64,000 nt of DNA from Ricordea florida (lineage: Eukaryota > Cnidaria > Anthozoa > Corallimorpharia > Ricordeidae), in NCBI GenBank assembly GCA_949710005.1, contig OX453272.1, positions 42,558,657 through 42,622,656 of the forward strand. Reading direction: 5' to 3'. Shown here piece by piece: positions 1-7,737 of this stretch. The notes below the pieces were generated by a model. The model worked only from the letters and a program-made list of their open reading frames with translations. It ran no database searches and was not told where the DNA came from. Position numbers and translations under genes: made by a program. Within the stretch, counting starts at the first letter, position 1. Every line of letters starts with the position of its first letter.

Positions 1-37
1 ACATGATAAACAGAAGGCACATTGTAGAGAATGTTGA
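1..37 (+). CDS. Zinc-repeat protein, C-terminal end only (element A)
   Basis: Reading from base 2, the frame gives HDKQKAHCREC and then a TGA stop at 35-37. This matches the last unit of the 18-residue Cys/His repeat proteins at 22469-23137 and 43240-43719, and it sits in the same place, just before the convergent hairpin and the penton candidate. The rest of the gene lies outside the window. The frame is visible and the identity rests on the repeat match and position. Confidence 0.75.
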   Translation, partial: HDKQKAHCREC

Positions 38-49
38 AAAATTAATTAT

Positions 50-82
50 GTTATATAATCACTCTTTTTTGGATTACATAAC
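50..82. terminator. Convergent-gene hairpin (element A, left)
   Basis: GTTATATAATC and GATTACATAAC can pair as an 11-bp stem with one G-U pair. The hairpin lies between the end of the zinc-repeat gene (+) and the end of the penton candidate (-). Equivalent hairpins occur at every comparable convergent junction in the window. Confidence 0.6.
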
Positions 83-88
83 AAAAAA

Positions 89-724
89 TTATCTGAATCT
101 TAAACTAAAAGTTATTGGAGAACCCTTCAGATCAAGTTTTTCCCATTCATTGTCTAATATGGTTAAATCAAAGTGGTTTATTAGAGCCTCATATTTTCGA
201 ACTGGAATTGTTGGATAATCTTTTGAGGGTATGTTTGCAAGTAGGTGTGATGGTGAGAGTTTCACAAGTTCTCCATATTTGGTTTTATTCATATATGAAG
301 ACTTATTATCAACTATACTACACATAAGTCTCAGCGGTTCCTTAATCTGTATATTTATGGGGTATAATTTACCAGGATTTATAATTTCAGACACCCCCAA
401 ACCAATCGACAACCCTCTAGTAAGTTTAATGTTAAAGTTCTTATTTGAATATAGATAGTTAACAGTATCAGTCTCAATTATTGTTATCTTTTCCCTTTCA
501 TTATCATTAAGAAAGATCGATTGAATATCACGCAACGAATATGTGCCGGGTTGTATTATTATGACGGCTTGATTCTTTTCATTGTATAATATCTCTTCAT
601 ACTTGAAATTAATCAATCTTTTGGTTTTTATATTACAATCTAGTAGCTGCATCTCACGAATATTTTTCAGAGGAGGATCTAAATAAATCCTTGTTTCAGA
701 CTCATACATGGTAATGCTCAACAT
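89..724 (-). CDS. Candidate penton / minor capsid protein (element A)
   Basis: A 211-residue protein beginning MLSITMY with no signal peptide or membrane segment. Beta-rich sequence, and a C-terminal stretch of the form NHFDLTILD...LKGSPITFSLRF resembles the end of jelly-roll minor capsid proteins of Polinton-like viruses (family resemblance from memory, not searched). It is the last gene of the leftward structural block and converges on the zinc-repeat gene. A promoter-like motif lies at 749-758, 25 nt before the ATG. It is very similar to the copy at 23196-23831 and more distant from 44346-44975. Structural prediction would be needed to confirm the single jelly roll. Confidence 0.6.
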   Translation of the reverse strand: MLSITMYESETRIYLDPPLKNIREMQLLDCNIKTKRLINFKYEEILYNEKNQAVIIIQPGTYSLRDIQSIFLNDNEREKITIIETDTVNYLYSNKNFNIKLTRGLSIGLGVSEIINPGKLYPINIQIKEPLRLMCSIVDNKSSYMNKTKYGELVKLSPSHLLANIPSKDYPTIPVRKYEALINHFDLTILDNEWEKLDLKGSPITFSLRFR

Positions 725-748
725 TTTTATTTTGATTACACCATATTC

Positions 749-758
749 ATCTTTAAAT
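749..758 (-). promoter_or_regulatory. ATTTAAAGAT motif upstream of penton candidate (A)
   Basis: Sense strand ATTTAAAGAT, 25 nt before the start codon at 724. It is one member of the shared motif family (consensus ATYTAAAGAT). Confidence 0.55.
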
Positions 759-850
759 CGAGCTTTTCTCAGGACCGGCTACGACGTAATTTCTATAATA
801 ACCGCCTGCGATAAAAAACGACTTACGCGTAAGCTGAAAAATCCAGTCAT

Positions 851-2398
851 CTACCGAAATAGATACCATGCTAATCCACCAGCGACAATTATAAATGCTA
901 ATATATTCTTTTCATGTTGCGTTGAGTCAATATTATTTTCTTGTTTAATCGAGTATGTTTGAGTTGAGGTTTTATTAGCGAAGCTGGCCTTATCTTTCAG
1001 GTGAATATGAGGTAACTTTAACTTTGAAGATCCCATGTTATGACTTATTCCAACCTTTTTTGCTTCAGTGTTTAGGGAATTATTAACACCAAAATTCATA
1101 TCATTACTCGCTTTCATAAGTTTGTTGTTAAAACCTGTAACGCTTTCAGTGTTGATTATCATATTACTTGGCATAAGCCATACACCAGGAGCAATAGCTA
1201 AATCAAGCCGTAATTTCGCTTCATGTACAGCTAATTGATACCTTTGGATAGAACTAGAAATGTCATTCTCGATCACACTACTTTCAAATAAAGCCTAGAA
1301 TTCTTGTTGTGTTTCGATTGCGCCACCGTCATTTCCGTAAATTGAATTTCTTGTGTTAACTTGTGCACCCAATATGCAGTAAACAAAAGCTTCAGCGGAT
1401 CGATTCAATCTACCAAGTCCGGCTTTAGTGAGTCCATAACCACTTGTTGGGATAAACCAAGCATATTTGAAATCAGAAAAGTCATCGTTACGGATAAATG
1501 AAATGAGATTACCCTTTTCTTTCTTTCCACCTTCATCAGCGAATTTATTACCTTCAACGGGCCATTGATCAGCTTCAACATCATAATTCCTTATAATATG
1601 TACATTTTGATATCCCCCTCCTTTTCCACGATATCCTGAACCATAATCAAGGAATATATCACCCAATCCATCGTTTCTACCGCCTTTCCATCTAAAATCG
1701 GAATTATTGGCAATTCCAAATTCAGCACACAATCGATTATATGCAACTTTACTATAAGGATTATTATTTATTACAAAAGGTTGCTCATCGGGTAAAGGAA
1801 GACTTAATTCATATAATATCCGCCTTATTGTGAAATATATATGAAACTTTATGAAGCTATTTATTACTTTAGGATAATTTAGACTTTCAAAAGGACTTAT
1901 CCCACAACCAGATGTTGCACACCAAACTGCAAAGTTAAGTTGTTGAGGCCAATAATTCATATCAGGGGTGTTCAACCATTTTCTACTCTGTTTTCCAGAT
2001 TTGAATGTTACAACTTGATTGGTAAAAACATCACGCATCTTTGCTGTGAATTTCTTTGTATTTGAAACGTATATATCCAGAAAGGTCAGCATTTTTGTTA
2101 TGTCACTTGTAAAGTCATCAAAATCAATTGCTGGTATTGGATAAGATTGATTAGTCATAGTTAAACTCTTTGGGAATGAACTCAATTCAGAATCATCCAA
2201 CCCTAAATCTTTCAATAACAACGTTTTAAAATTAGTAGGAAGATCATCGGTCCATGTTTTTCCAGTAGGATCATCATAAGACATTACAGTCATTCCATTA
2301 ACTTTCCATTTAATATATCCACCATACGAATCATTCACAAATGTAAATTTATTGAGGTTCGCGTTTGGGTAACGATTTTTGAAATCATCCAATAACAT
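851..2398 (-). pseudogene. Long C-terminally anchored protein, broken by one in-frame stop (element A)
   Basis: The reading frame is collinear with the 519-residue protein at 24099-25658 but has a TAG at 1295-1297, after codon 367; the same frame continues open for about 147 more codons. No frameshift is seen. The protein starts MLLDDFKNRYP, has a conserved Trp/Cys/Gly-rich core (WCATSGCG) followed by a hydrophobic stretch, and ends in one membrane segment with a short LFR tail, suggesting a membrane or capsid-associated structural protein. Function is unknown. About the first 65 codons look like the element C copy and the rest like B, implying a recombination point near 2200. Readthrough of the stop is possible but unsupported. 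Motif at 2426-2435. Confidence 0.8.
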
Positions 2399-2425
2399 CT
2401 TATTCTTTGTGTTTCAAATAAACCG

Positions 2426-2435
2426 GTCTTTAGAT
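2426..2435 (-). promoter_or_regulatory. ATCTAAAGAC motif upstream of long anchored protein (A)
   Basis: Shared promoter-like motif, 28 nt before the ATG at 2398. Confidence 0.5.
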
Positions 2436-2448
2436 TAAGAATAAGATG

Positions 2449-2598
2449 TTAATTAACCTCTCTTTTAATACCCGCAAAACAATTACAACCAACATCAGTT
2501 CTCTCATATGAAATTTTTAATGTCCTTTCCCTTCGGTAAGTTCTTTTAATAGATATTCGCGCGCTTCCCTCCTTATCACACTCATATCCAAGTTTTTT
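2449..2598 (-). other. Putative -1 ribosomal frameshift site and tail (element A)
   Basis: A slippery heptamer A AAA AAC (2598-2592) lies in frame within the gene at 2517-3116. The -1 frame is then open for 47 codons to a TAA at 2449-2451, past the normal stop. Its end reads LKISYERTDVGCNCFAGI, conserved in elements B and C mostly through synonymous or conservative changes. No downstream pseudoknot was worked out. Confidence 0.5.
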
Positions 2599-3116
2599 TC
2601 TGCTGTTTTCCTAAATTTTTGTCGTATTTCTTGTTTTAGTTTTTGAAACTTTTCCAACTCTGCTAAAATTATAGAAAATTCTTGATCGGATATAACATTA
2701 TCTTTCAAAGCTTTTGAAACCAAATCATTAATGGTGTTTAATTTTGATTTTGCAATTGCGGCGGTTTGTTCGTGTTTGCTAACTTTATGAGAAAGTTTTT
2801 TTGATGCAATTCCAAATCCAACCGACAACCCACCAAAAACTCCACCCACAACACCCAAAGGTATACCAACAATAGCGCCAAAACCAGTAAGAGATGTACT
2901 CAAACCACTCGCAGATAGGATAACTGAAATCATTCCACCAAAAACACTAATTTTTGTACATATGGTTCTCGCCCTATTATATTTTTTTCTTACTTCTTCG
3001 TAATGTTTAATTTCTTTCTCAAGATTTTGTAATACTTCGCTTGATTTTTGTAGTCTGAAATTAATAGGATCTGTATTATTGGGTAATACAGGGTAAATTC
3101 TATTGTATTCATCCAT
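2517..3116 (-). CDS. Glycine-rich two-helix membrane protein (element A)
   Basis: A 199-residue protein of unknown function. Residues about 30-50 are basic helix, followed by two hydrophobic glycine-rich helices (about 58-80 and 84-105), which suggests a hairpin in the membrane. The C-terminal half is charged helical coil with IRREAR near the end. The start MDEYNRIYP is shared with the other two elements. The motif at 3142-3151 directly abuts the stop codon of the next gene upstream. A possible -1 frameshift at 2592-2598 would replace the last 24 residues with a 47-residue tail. The sequence is closest to the element C copy. Confidence 0.85.
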   Translation of the reverse strand: MDEYNRIYPVLPNNTDPINFRLQKSSEVLQNLEKEIKHYEEVRKKYNRARTICTKISVFGGMISVILSASGLSTSLTGFGAIVGIPLGVVGGVFGGLSVGFGIASKKLSHKVSKHEQTAAIAKSKLNTINDLVSKALKDNVISDQEFSIILAELEKFQKLKQEIRQKFRKTAEKNLDMSVIRREAREYLLKELTEGKGH

Positions 3117-3141
3117 ATTGTATTTTACTACTCAAAATGAT

Positions 3142-3151
3142 ATCTTTAGAT
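3142..3151 (-). promoter_or_regulatory. ATCTAAAGAT motif upstream of two-helix protein (A)
   Basis: Perfect consensus match, 26 nt before the ATG at 3116 and immediately after the stop codon (3152-3154) of the upstream gene. Confidence 0.6.
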
Positions 3152-4381
3152 CTACTTTCTCTTCTTTTTTATACTTTCCACAAAATATAAAACCACAGCC
3201 ATTATCAAAAGCCAAGCATTCTTACCTAAAAAGCCAATTACCTCACCCGCTGTTTTGAAGAGAAAGCTTACAATCGCTCCAACCATTCCAGGTAATATTT
3301 CACCGAGTTTTTTACCAATAGCTTTCAACCCATTACCAACACCTTTTCCTAGTGTGGTTAACCCTTTTGAAAGATTAGAAATTATTACACCAATAACAAC
3401 ACCTACAGAACTCACAACAGCAAATACTGTAAAACCATACTTTTTAAAGATATACTTTATTCTCTCACGTAATGGAAGATTTTTAATTATTTCTTCATTT
3501 TTACTCTCCGCATCAGCCATTTGTTCTTGGTTGTAAATAATACTCTTTCTTGATAGTTCTTCAAATTTATCAACTTCAGCTTGTAATCTTTCATTACCTC
3601 TTTTTAACATTTCTAAATTTGACTGATCCCTCTTATACTTATCTATTTCATCTTTGTATCTATTTAATTCACTTCTAAGTTTATCAATCTGCGTTTTAGC
3701 TAACATCTTATGTTTATCAGATGCATCTAAATAGCTTTCAGTTTTCGCAATTCTGGTTTGTTGTTTTTCAATTATAGCTTTCAACTCTTCTATTTCCCCC
3801 GTATCATATTGTTCCATCTCATTTTTACCTTTTTCTAAAAGTGATTTTAACTCAACTATTTCATTATTTAAATCCCTAATTTTTTTATTTTTTTCATTCA
3901 ATTGTGATAAAATATCATCATTAGCTTCAAAAATTTCTTCCGCTTTTTTACCTAGAGCTTTCATTATAGTGATAGGGAGTTTTTTATTAATATCTCCATT
4001 CGCATCAAATAATTTATACCATTTTTCTTTTACTCCAAATTTTCTAGGGATTGCAACTTCAATTCTACCCCACTCATCATATCTGAATAAAAAACTAGTT
4101 TTTGCATCTGGAAATTTTTTTAAAATATCACTCCAAACTTCATCTTTTCTTTCTTCCATAAGACGCATCTCTATTTCTTCACTTGGTAATTGTGTATATC
4201 CCGATTTTGTTTTAGGTCTAGAACCCTCATCCTCATAATTCCTTTCACCTCTGGTTGTAGATGTTACTCGAACTGTTATTTTTGATGGTTTTCTACCAAG
4301 TAGTGAACTTTTTTCATCAAAATCATCAGGATCATCTTCTTCCCCCAATCCAATGGGATCATCTTCTGGTAATTCTTCCAT
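3152..4381 (-). CDS. Coiled-coil protein with hydrophobic membrane-active-like tail (element A)
   Basis: A 409-residue protein when started at MEELPEDD, the start matching the homologues; an in-frame ATG 54 nt upstream would bypass the promoter motif at 4406-4415. The N-terminus is very acidic. A segment NYEDEGSRPKTK is also found in the polymerases (14378 and 36550 starts). The middle (about 140-300) is long coiled coil. The last 105 residues are conserved in all three elements: a basic helix, then alternating amphipathic and hydrophobic helices (glycine/lysine rich, IGKKLGEILPGMVG) and a final membrane segment ending KKKRK. By analogy it could be a virion membrane-disrupting or anchoring protein; this is inference only. 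Confidence 0.8.
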   Translation of the reverse strand: MEELPEDDPIGLGEEDDPDDFDEKSSLLGRKPSKITVRVTSTTRGERNYEDEGSRPKTKSGYTQLPSEEIEMRLMEERKDEVWSDILKKFPDAKTSFLFRYDEWGRIEVAIPRKFGVKEKWYKLFDANGDINKKLPITIMKALGKKAEEIFEANDDILSQLNEKNKKIRDLNNEIVELKSLLEKGKNEMEQYDTGEIEELKAIIEKQQTRIAKTESYLDASDKHKMLAKTQIDKLRSELNRYKDEIDKYKRDQSNLEMLKRGNERLQAEVDKFEELSRKSIIYNQEQMADAESKNEEIIKNLPLRERIKYIFKKYGFTVFAVVSSVGVVIGVIISNLSKGLTTLGKGVGNGLKAIGKKLGEILPGMVGAIVSFLFKTAGEVIGFLGKNAWLLIMAVVLYFVESIKKKRK

Positions 4382-4405
4382 GATTTTTTTACTCATCAGT
4401 AAGAA

Positions 4406-4415
4406 ATCTTTAGAT
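4406..4415 (-). promoter_or_regulatory. ATCTAAAGAT motif upstream of coiled-coil protein (A)
   Basis: Perfect consensus match, 25 nt before the chosen start at 4381, which supports that start over the longer frame. Confidence 0.6.
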
Positions 4416-4487
4416 CCCTTAGAGTTGAAAAACAAAAGTAAAACTTGATTTTTTGATTAAAAAAAAATATATATATATAAAAATAAA

Positions 4488-5282
4488 ATGATGAACGAAA
4501 CTACACAATTAATAGATTTTAATAGTTATATTCCTAAAGTAAGCATGATCTTTTCTAAACCAATTATTGGTGAAATTCCTGGAACAAAACCCAAGGTTGA
4601 ATTTAAAAGAATTAAAATTTTTACAAAAAATGATGATGGAACAGAAGGAGAACTTGTTATTCCAACTGGTAATTTATATTCTTTTGGTGTTTCTACAAAC
4701 ACAAGCCAACAAACAGGTGCAATTTCAGGATATGTGTTTCCATTATGTTTATGGAATGGAAGCAGTCCAACACCCGAAGAAGAAAAATGGATTGATTTAT
4801 TCAATGAAATAGTTGACAATTGCATTGATCATTTGCTTATTAATAGAGAAAAAATTGGCAAATTTGAGTTGGAAAGAAATGAGCTTGAAAAACAAAAAGG
4901 AGGTTTAAATCCTCTATATTGGAAGTTGGAAAAATCTTCAATGGCTAGAGTTCCAGATAGAGGCCCAACTTTATATGAAAAATTAATTTGGGATAAAAAA
5001 CAAGACCAAATTTTAACTAAGTTTTATAACTCTAAAAATGATAAGTTAATTGATCCATTAAAATTATTAAATAAAGGCTGTCGCGTTGAAGAAGGTGTAA
5101 TAAAAATTGAATCAATATTTATTGGTTCTTGTATTGCGCTTCAAGTAAAACTTTATGAAGCAGTTATAGAACCAAACAGAGAAATGAAAAGATTAACTAA
5201 ACTTAGATGCTTAACTATTTCAGATAGTAAATCTGCGGCTGAAGAAATGGATGAATATTCTGATGATGAGAGTCTCATGTAA
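4488..5282 (+). CDS. Conserved cytosolic protein, possibly of a giant-virus DUF family (element A)
   Basis: A 264-residue soluble protein with no signal or membrane segment. It contains PLYWK and RGPTLYEKLIW, which recall uncharacterised or ssDNA-binding-like families of large DNA viruses; this is recollection and was not searched. The C-terminus is acidic (EEMDEYSDDESLM). It is transcribed divergently from the coiled-coil gene and converges on the 130-residue gene with a hairpin between them at 5303-5332. It is almost identical to 48660-49463 in element C and absent from element B, so it is an optional module. The start has two consecutive ATGs; either may be used. Confidence 0.8.
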   Translation: MMNETTQLIDFNSYIPKVSMIFSKPIIGEIPGTKPKVEFKRIKIFTKNDDGTEGELVIPTGNLYSFGVSTNTSQQTGAISGYVFPLCLWNGSSPTPEEEKWIDLFNEIVDNCIDHLLINREKIGKFELERNELEKQKGGLNPLYWKLEKSSMARVPDRGPTLYEKLIWDKKQDQILTKFYNSKNDKLIDPLKLLNKGCRVEEGVIKIESIFIGSCIALQVKLYEAVIEPNREMKRLTKLRCLTISDSKSAAEEMDEYSDDESLM

Positions 5283-5302
5283 ACAATAATAAATATACTT
5301 GT

Positions 5303-5332
5303 GTTATATAACCAAATTACTGGTTACATAAC
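5303..5332. terminator. Convergent-gene hairpin (element A, middle)
   Basis: GTTATATAACC pairs with GGTTACATAAC (11 bp, one G-U) around an 8-base loop. It lies between the + gene ending at 5282 and the - gene ending at 5343. The same sequence lies at 49486-49515 in element C. Confidence 0.65.
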
Positions 5333-5342
5333 AAATAATAAT

Positions 5343-5735
5343 TCATAAGAATTTACTAACTGCATAACCTAAACCTAACATTCCAGCTCCAACATATACC
5401 ATTTCTCCTGTTTTTTGTTCATCGCTTGGTTTGTAATAATCAGAGAATTTTGGTTCATGCATTTGACTATATAATTTCAAAGCTTCATCTGTTTTTGAAA
5501 GATTTTTTGATGCTTGATATTTTGCATCTTTTTTCTCCATTTCCCAATCAATTAGTTTCTGTCTTTTTTCCTGATATTCAGCATAATCTTTTTGATATTT
5601 TTCTAATGCCTTATCATGTCGTATTTTCTCTGTATCTGTTTTATCACCTGAGAGATATTTTGCAAGATATGATCCACCAACAAAGGCGGTTGCATTTAAT
5701 ACAGCTCCCCCCAACATCATTGCTATTGTTGCCAT
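5343..5735 (-). CDS. Small protein with hydrophobic ends and charged helix (element A)
   Basis: A 130-residue protein. Residues 1-25 are hydrophobic and glycine/alanine rich, a long charged helix follows (about 33-75, EKYQKDYAEYQEKR), then a conserved KFSDYYKP segment, and a hydrophobic glycine-rich end (about 108-128). The pattern suggests a virion protein with two membrane-inserting ends. It is present in all three elements between the two-helix/coiled-coil genes and the 72-residue gene. No clear copy of the promoter motif is seen before this gene in A. Function is unknown. Confidence 0.8.
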   Translation of the reverse strand: MATIAMMLGGAVLNATAFVGGSYLAKYLSGDKTDTEKIRHDKALEKYQKDYAEYQEKRQKLIDWEMEKKDAKYQASKNLSKTDEALKLYSQMHEPKFSDYYKPSDEQKTGEMVYVGAGMLGLGYAVSKFL

Positions 5736-5787
5736 GTTTCTTCGATTCGCTCAGGCCTATAAATACTTAATTTGAGGTTCCTCCATT

Positions 5788-6006
5788 TTAGGTTGGTAAA
5801 ATCTTTTGATCCTCTAAATATGTTTTTAGGTACATACTACCCGACAATACAACCACCCATTTAGCATAGTTTGTAATACTTGAGGATGGGTCGTTCATAA
5901 ATGATTCTCTCATGGTCTTTTTAGCTACATATCCAACTAAAGCTGCCAATCCAATAAGGACAGCTGAATCAGTAACAGTTTTCACAAGTTTGTTTTCAGT
6001 TGACAT
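5788..6006 (-). CDS. 72-residue two-span membrane protein (element A)
   Basis: A 72-residue protein, almost invariant across the three elements. Two hydrophobic helices (about 14-30 and 48-62) flank a conserved NDPSSSITNYAKW segment, and the tail reads LEDQKILP. Such strict conservation in so small a protein suggests close packing with a partner, possibly in the virion, but no function is recognised. Its motif at 6031-6040 is a perfect consensus match 25 nt before the start. Confidence 0.85.
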   Translation of the reverse strand: MSTENKLVKTVTDSAVLIGLAALVGYVAKKTMRESFMNDPSSSITNYAKWVVVLSGSMYLKTYLEDQKILPT

Positions 6007-6030
6007 AATTTTTTACTGTATCATTAATAA

Positions 6031-6040
6031 ATCTTTAGAT
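6031..6040 (-). promoter_or_regulatory. ATCTAAAGAT motif upstream of 72-residue protein (A)
   Basis: Perfect consensus match, 25 nt before the ATG at 6006. Confidence 0.6.
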
Positions 6041-6069
6041 ATCTTAATGTAGTAAAAAATAATTTATAA

Positions 6070-6483
6070 TTACATCATTCCAATTTTTGGACGGTCTGCG
6101 GGTTGAGTTTGTGGATTATGAATCTTTATGGGAGGTTGTGTTGGAACTTGTGATAAATCAGGTATTCTGTTTTTATAATATCTCATAAACATATCAAATG
6201 CTGTAAACCCTATTCCAACAATTGATAATACAGTTGTAAAAGATAGCTCTGGTAGCCACGCTTTCACTTTATTGTTTGACTTTTCTTGATTATACTCACT
6301 TTCTATATTTTCATTTCGTTTCATTTCCCTGGCTAATGCTTCTTTTGCTTTTTTATTATATTCTGCTAATTTTTTACCAGCTGCTACTTTTTTAGGATCT
6401 TTCCCCCTCTTTTTCGAATCTTTATTTTCAGGTGCGGGATCAGCCGTAATTTGTTCAACTTCTACTTCAGATTGTTCAGACAT
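6070..6483 (-). CDS. Lysine/alanine-rich protein with one membrane segment (element A)
   Basis: A 137-residue protein. The N-terminal third is acidic then strongly basic (DPKKVAAGKKLAEYNKKAKE), typical of nucleic-acid contact. A conserved block WLPELSFTTVLSIVGIGFTA forms a single membrane segment near residues 76-95, and the tail is proline rich and ends KIGMM. It could link packaged DNA to a capsid lining or membrane (inference). Homologues lie at 28110-28493 and 50185-50667 in the same position. Confidence 0.8.
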   Translation of the reverse strand: MSEQSEVEVEQITADPAPENKDSKKRGKDPKKVAAGKKLAEYNKKAKEALAREMKRNENIESEYNQEKSNNKVKAWLPELSFTTVLSIVGIGFTAFDMFMRYYKNRIPDLSQVPTQPPIKIHNPQTQPADRPKIGMM

Positions 6484-6506
6484 TGTTATTTAGATGCTGC
6501 AAATAA

Positions 6507-6516
6507 GTTTTTAGAT
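6507..6516 (-). promoter_or_regulatory. ATCTAAAAAC motif upstream of 137-residue protein (A)
   Basis: Variant of the shared motif, 24 nt before the ATG at 6483. Confidence 0.5.
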
Positions 6517-6520
6517 CTGT

Positions 6521-7063
6521 TTAATATACAGTATCAACACCTTCAGTAGATTGCTTAGTTTCCTGATCAGTTTTGTTAGAATTTACTGGTTCTTCTCTTG
6601 AAAATTGTTGATTTTTGTTGAATTTGATGTGCTTAGCAACCTGGAATAGACCGCTAGCAAGTGCTGCCAATCTTCCTGCTTTCAATGCTAAGAGACCCAC
6701 AATGTTTGTTAGTTCGCGATTAACCAAATCATCATTCTTCAAATCATCACAAAGAGATTCTATATCATCAACTGGAACAAAATATGAAATAAGTTTGGAA
6801 ACTAATTGAAGGGATGAATCTACCAATCCACCGTTAATTTTCTTACCCATTACCGCTTGGTATCGATTAAAATATTTTTCTACATCGCGTTCTGATAATT
6901 TTTTTATATCACCCAAGCTCATTTCAACCCCTAAATATTCCTTTGTTGTTCCTAGCGCTGCAAGAATTGCGAGAGATTCTTGTTTTATTTCAAGTTCATC
7001 ATTATCATTTACCTCGGTCTTTACTTCAGTTTTTTCTTCAATATAATCTTCAACGTTTGTCAT
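6521..7063 (-). CDS. Conserved helical protein of unknown function (element A)
   Basis: A 180-residue protein when started at MTNVEDYIEE, which matches the starts in the other two elements; a start 36 nt upstream would overlap the ATPase gene. The first 25 residues are acidic. The core ESLAILAALGTTKEYLGV...VEKYFNRYQ is predicted helical and almost invariant, and a C-terminal hydrophobic helix (LTNIVGLLALKAGRLAALAS) follows. The tail after about residue 150 varies between copies. It is always next to the packaging ATPase, so a packaging or capsid-assembly role is possible but unproven. Confidence 0.8.
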   Translation of the reverse strand: MTNVEDYIEEKTEVKTEVNDNDELEIKQESLAILAALGTTKEYLGVEMSLGDIKKLSERDVEKYFNRYQAVMGKKINGGLVDSSLQLVSKLISYFVPVDDIESLCDDLKNDDLVNRELTNIVGLLALKAGRLAALASGLFQVAKHIKFNKNQQFSREEPVNSNKTDQETKQSTEGVDTVY

Positions 7064-7068
7064 CTTTG

Positions 7069-7695
7069 TTAAATCACCTCGGGTATCTCTAAATAGCAAT
7101 TAAATGGGTAACGCAAACTCAAACATAACCTAGAATATTTTTCAGTTTTTAGGAGTTGAACAAACTTTTTACCTAATTCATAATCCAAATCACCACCATA
7201 ATCTTCGAAAAACATTTTCATACCTTTCTGGGAAGGATTATGAAAAGTAACAACGCAGGCTACATTTTCTCGGAATGGTTTTGCTATTGATGTTAATTGT
7301 TGAGTTAGAACCCACATTGATAATCCATGATGCCTTCCGGAGAAAGCTAAATCTATAAATTTATTAGATCTTTTCTTCAGATCAGTGGATACAGCGCAAT
7401 CATCTAAAATTATTAATGTATTTGTACCGGAGAATAAAATTTGGCAATCATTTAACAATTCATTAATCTCATCGAGATTACTTGCATCGGGTGATAATAC
7501 AAAGAATCTCTTATCCCCACGAGCAAAATTATGATATGTTTTATTTTTAGAATAAGTTGGGCAAATTAAAACAATATATTCAAAAACTTTTCGGAAAGGG
7601 CCACGTAGCTGTTCAATTAAGTACTTTGTTTTCCCACAATTTGTTGGTCCAGTTATAATACAGTGGAATGGGATTTTATCTCGTAAATCTTCCAT
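7069..7695 (-). CDS. DNA packaging ATPase, FtsK/HerA-like (element A)
   Basis: A 208-residue P-loop ATPase that would drive DNA into the capsid. Walker A GPTNCGKT lies at residues 16-23 and Walker B LIILDD at 94-99; a downstream SGRHHGLS...LTQQ segment fits the sensor region of viral packaging ATPases. Start MEDLRDKIPF is chosen because the homologues begin there and it puts the motif at 7716-7725 at a normal 20-nt spacing; an ATG 12 nt upstream is less likely. The length is normal for the A32-like family of Polintons, virophages and large DNA viruses. It lies between the 180-residue gene and the major capsid gene. Confidence 0.92.
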   Translation of the reverse strand: MEDLRDKIPFHCIITGPTNCGKTKYLIEQLRGPFRKVFEYIVLICPTYSKNKTYHNFARGDKRFFVLSPDASNLDEINELLNDCQILFSGTNTLIILDDCAVSTDLKKRSNKFIDLAFSGRHHGLSMWVLTQQLTSIAKPFRENVACVVTFHNPSQKGMKMFFEDYGGDLDYELGKKFVQLLKTEKYSRLCLSLRYPFNCYLEIPEVI

Positions 7696-7715
7696 ATTTT
7701 GTATCATAACATTAT

Positions 7716-7725
7716 GTTTTTAGAT
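7716..7725 (-). promoter_or_regulatory. ATCTAAAAAC motif upstream of ATPase (A)
   Basis: Variant motif, 20 nt before the ATG at 7695. Confidence 0.5.
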
Positions 7726-7737
7726 TCTTCCCTTCGG

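Noticed and set aside
851..2398. Long anchored protein as the missing cysteine protease
   Set aside because: No ordered His, Asp/Asn and Cys signature; the Cys-rich WCATSGCG core does not fit an adenain-like active site.
4526..4825. Antisense open frame within the 264-residue gene
   Set aside because: Mirror frame of a well-conserved + strand gene, with no motif or homologue of its own.
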